Of a stretch of DNA of 64,000 nt, positions 62,338 to 64,000 are shown in pieces. Position numbers and translations under genes: made by a program. Position 1 is the stretch's first letter. The number at the start of each line of letters is the position of its first letter. Origin of the DNA: Chitinophaga sp. (GTDB lineage Bacteria > Bacteroidota > Bacteroidia > Chitinophagales > Chitinophagaceae). Location: NCBI RefSeq assembly GCF_019236475.1, contig NZ_JAFAIX010000013.1, positions 62,001-126,000 on the forward strand, in the 5' to 3' direction. The notes under the pieces are model-generated. The model made no database searches and was not told the origin of the DNA. It saw nothing but the letters and a program-made list of their open reading frames with translations.

Positions 62338-64000
62338 ATGATATTGGCAAGAATTTCGAGTGCCAGGAAAGTTATTGCTAGCCTGTTGATTGTTGTATTA
62401 TATGTAGAAACGGTAGTACCGCTGCATTTACAGGCGGCCGTTCCATATGTCCCACTTGTAGCTGAAAAGAATAGTAAACGGAACCCAATTGGTAGTGCTG
62501 TACCATCGCGTGTAATTCCCATGGAAACTTATGCGCCGGCTCCACCGCCTCCAGCAGCGGCATTAAGCAGTACTAAAACCATGGACGACGGAGGTCCTAC
62601 CCAGCCGGAAATGGAAACATTCCATTCTGCAGGTAATGACAATATGGTGAATCTTTTCAGCGGAGACTTTAATTATTCTATTCCGTTAATAGATGTAGGC
62701 GGATATCCGCTGACGCTTGGGTACAACAGTGGCGTATCCATGGATCAGGAAGCCAGCTGGGTTGGACTTGGATGGAATCTGAATCCCGGTGCGGTTACTC
62801 GTAATATGCGTGGCCTTCCGGATGATTTCAATGGAACCGATTCCATCACCAAGGAAATAAAGGTAGAAGAAAATAAAACAGTAGGTGTAACTGCTGGAGC
62901 GGATGTAGAGTTGGTCGGATTTCCTGAGAATATGGGAGGAATAAAAGCAGGGTTTAGTCTCGGTGTTTACAAGAATTCACTTCGTGGCTGGGGTCTGGAG
63001 ACGGCTACAGATGTCAATATCCGTCTTGGAAGCAAGAATAGTGGAGCAATGACAGGTGGGTTATCCTTATCCAACAGTTCTCAAGGGGGAGCAACCATGT
63101 CTCCTTCTCTGGGTTATGAACTTCCAGGAAAAGAACAGAAAGACCATAGCACAGTTACTGGTGCATTTTCGATAGGAACTTCCTATAATACAAGATCTGG
63201 TATGCGAGGATTCCAACTGTCTGCAGGGATTCGTCAATATGACAAAGTAATACATAAAGTAAGGGATGATGAAATAGTGAGTCAAAAGGATCGGTTTAGT
63301 AAAAATCATAGTTCATATATCAGTTTTGTTTCACCAAGTTATACTCCTTCCTCTACGATACCATATACCAGTGAGAATATTGCGGTTACCTTAAAAGCCG
63401 GACCAAGTGCGACCGTCGTTTTTCCTAACCTCTTTATCAGCGGTTATTTGAACAGGCAGTATGTAGCCAAATCAGATCAACGATTTTCATTGCCGGCTTT
63501 TGGATACCTGAACTATCAGAACGGCTATACAAATACCACTGCCATCATGGATTTTAACCGTGAACGTGATATCACTTATCGTGATAAACCGGCAGTACCC
63601 AATATTGCTGTGCCTTCCTATACCTATGATGTGTTCTCTATCAGTGGTGAGGGTACAGGAGGCACTTTCAGAGGCTATCGTAATGATATCGGCTATGTAT
63701 TTGATGCGGAAATTACGACCAGGGATAATTCTTTCCATGCCAGTGGAGATCTGGGTATTGGATATTTATTTCATGGCGGTATAGACCTGGGCGCATCCAG
63801 ATCCTATACAAGAACAGGACTATGGGAACATGAAAATCCACTGAAATCAGTAATAGGATTTAGAAAGACACAAAAGAATTTTGAGTCGGTATACTTCAGA
63901 AATCCTGGAGAAAAGACCATCAATTCCCGCAGTTTCTATGATGGGATTGGCGGGGACATGGTAGTAACTGCCAAGTTAAATCAAGGAACATGGTTGTCTC
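62338..64000 (+). CDS. giant RHS-type exported protein (3' end outside window)
   Basis: The frame is open from ATG 62338 to the last base, at least 554 residues. Signal/anchor segment KVIASLLIVVLYVETVV (about 13-29), then a Pro/Ala-rich linker (APAPPPPAAA, about 70-80). From about residue 100 come the N-terminal motifs of large RHS/YD-repeat proteins: VNLFSGDFNYSIPLIDVGG, LTLGYNSGVSMDQEASWVGLGW and NLNPGAVTRNMRGLPDDF. Gly/Ser-rich beta repeats follow. Homologues usually exceed 2000 residues and may carry a variable C-terminal tip, which cannot be seen here. It is 40 bases behind the preceding gene. Confidence 0.85.
   Translation, partial: MILARISSARKVIASLLIVVLYVETVVPLHLQAAVPYVPLVAEKNSKRNPIGSAVPSRVIPMETYAPAPPPPAAALSSTKTMDDGGPTQPEMETFHSAGNDNMVNLFSGDFNYSIPLIDVGGYPLTLGYNSGVSMDQEASWVGLGWNLNPGAVTRNMRGLPDDFNGTDSITKEIKVEENKTVGVTAGADVELVGFPENMGGIKAGFSLGVYKNSLRGWGLETATDVNIRLGSKNSGAMTGGLSLSNSSQGGATMSPSLGYELPGKEQKDHSTVTGAFSIGTSYNTRSGMRGFQLSAGIRQYDKVIHKVRDDEIVSQKDRFSKNHSSYISFVSPSYTPSSTIPYTSENIAVTLKAGPSATVVFPNLFISGYLNRQYVAKSDQRFSLPAFGYLNYQNGYTNTTAIMDFNRERDITYRDKPAVPNIAVPSYTYDVFSISGEGTGGTFRGYRNDIGYVFDAEITTRDNSFHASGDLGIGYLFHGGIDLGASRSYTRTGLWEHENPLKSVIGFRKTQKNFESVYFRNPGEKTINSRSFYDGIGGDMVVTAKLNQGTWLS

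Overview
The window looks like a chromosomal segment of a Bacteroidota bacterium, most likely a Chitinophagaceae (Chitinophaga-like) member; this is inferred from gene content, not from a database match. Pointers are a T9SS-type C-terminal sorting domain, a TonB-dependent receptor with a carboxypeptidase-regulatory N-terminal domain, several outer-membrane barrel proteins ending in aromatic residues, DUF2851, DUF2520 and DUF3857 proteins, promoter-like TAnnTTTG boxes, and little Shine-Dalgarno signal at starts. Most of the window is housekeeping DNA with dense genes on both strands.

Layout. 1-6.6 kb: the 3' part of a VanX-type D-Ala-D-Ala dipeptidase, a lipoprotein, a large secreted MBG-repeat protein and an outer-membrane barrel. 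6.8-12.2 kb (minus): the leucine operon leuC - methyltransferase - leuD - leuB - leuA. 12.4-15.7 kb: a helical-repeat protein and a two-gene ABC transporter. 15.7-19.5 kb: ribonucleotide reductase nrdB-nrdA behind a leader with DnaA-box-like sites. 19.8-29.8 kb: a DUF3857/transglutaminase protein, trmH, an AsmA-like protein, SdpI-like, MFS and TPR membrane proteins. 29.9-35.6 kb (minus): a tripartite RND efflux operon. 35.9-39.6 kb: lipA, a barrel protein, OsmC and DUF2851. 39.7-42.4 kb: a SAM-I riboswitch controlling a cystathionine gamma-synthase-type enzyme and homoserine dehydrogenase. 42.6-45.8 kb: a small orphan, then maf, a UbiA prenyltransferase, a KdsC-like phosphatase and DUF2520. 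46-52 kb: topA, a SirB1-like protein, a small lipoprotein, der and era. 52.3-54 kb: initiator tRNA-fMet, then ssb between two repeat arrays. 54-56.5 kb: a TPP riboswitch and its TonB-dependent receptor. 56.8-64 kb: a coiled-coil/barrel protein, then a likely operon of a barrel protein, a beta-sandwich-like protein and the start of a giant RHS-type exported protein that runs off the window.

The most interesting unexplained structures are these. (1) A family of intergenic two-hairpin elements at gene ends, with a conserved core, divergent but perfectly paired outer stems, and the same strand polarity in every copy. (2) A hierarchical 20/62/124-bp tandem array upstream of ssb, with a second array sharing its core on the other side of the gene. 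(3) The three-gene RHS export locus at the right edge. (4) A Tam-like carboxyl methyltransferase inside the leucine operon.
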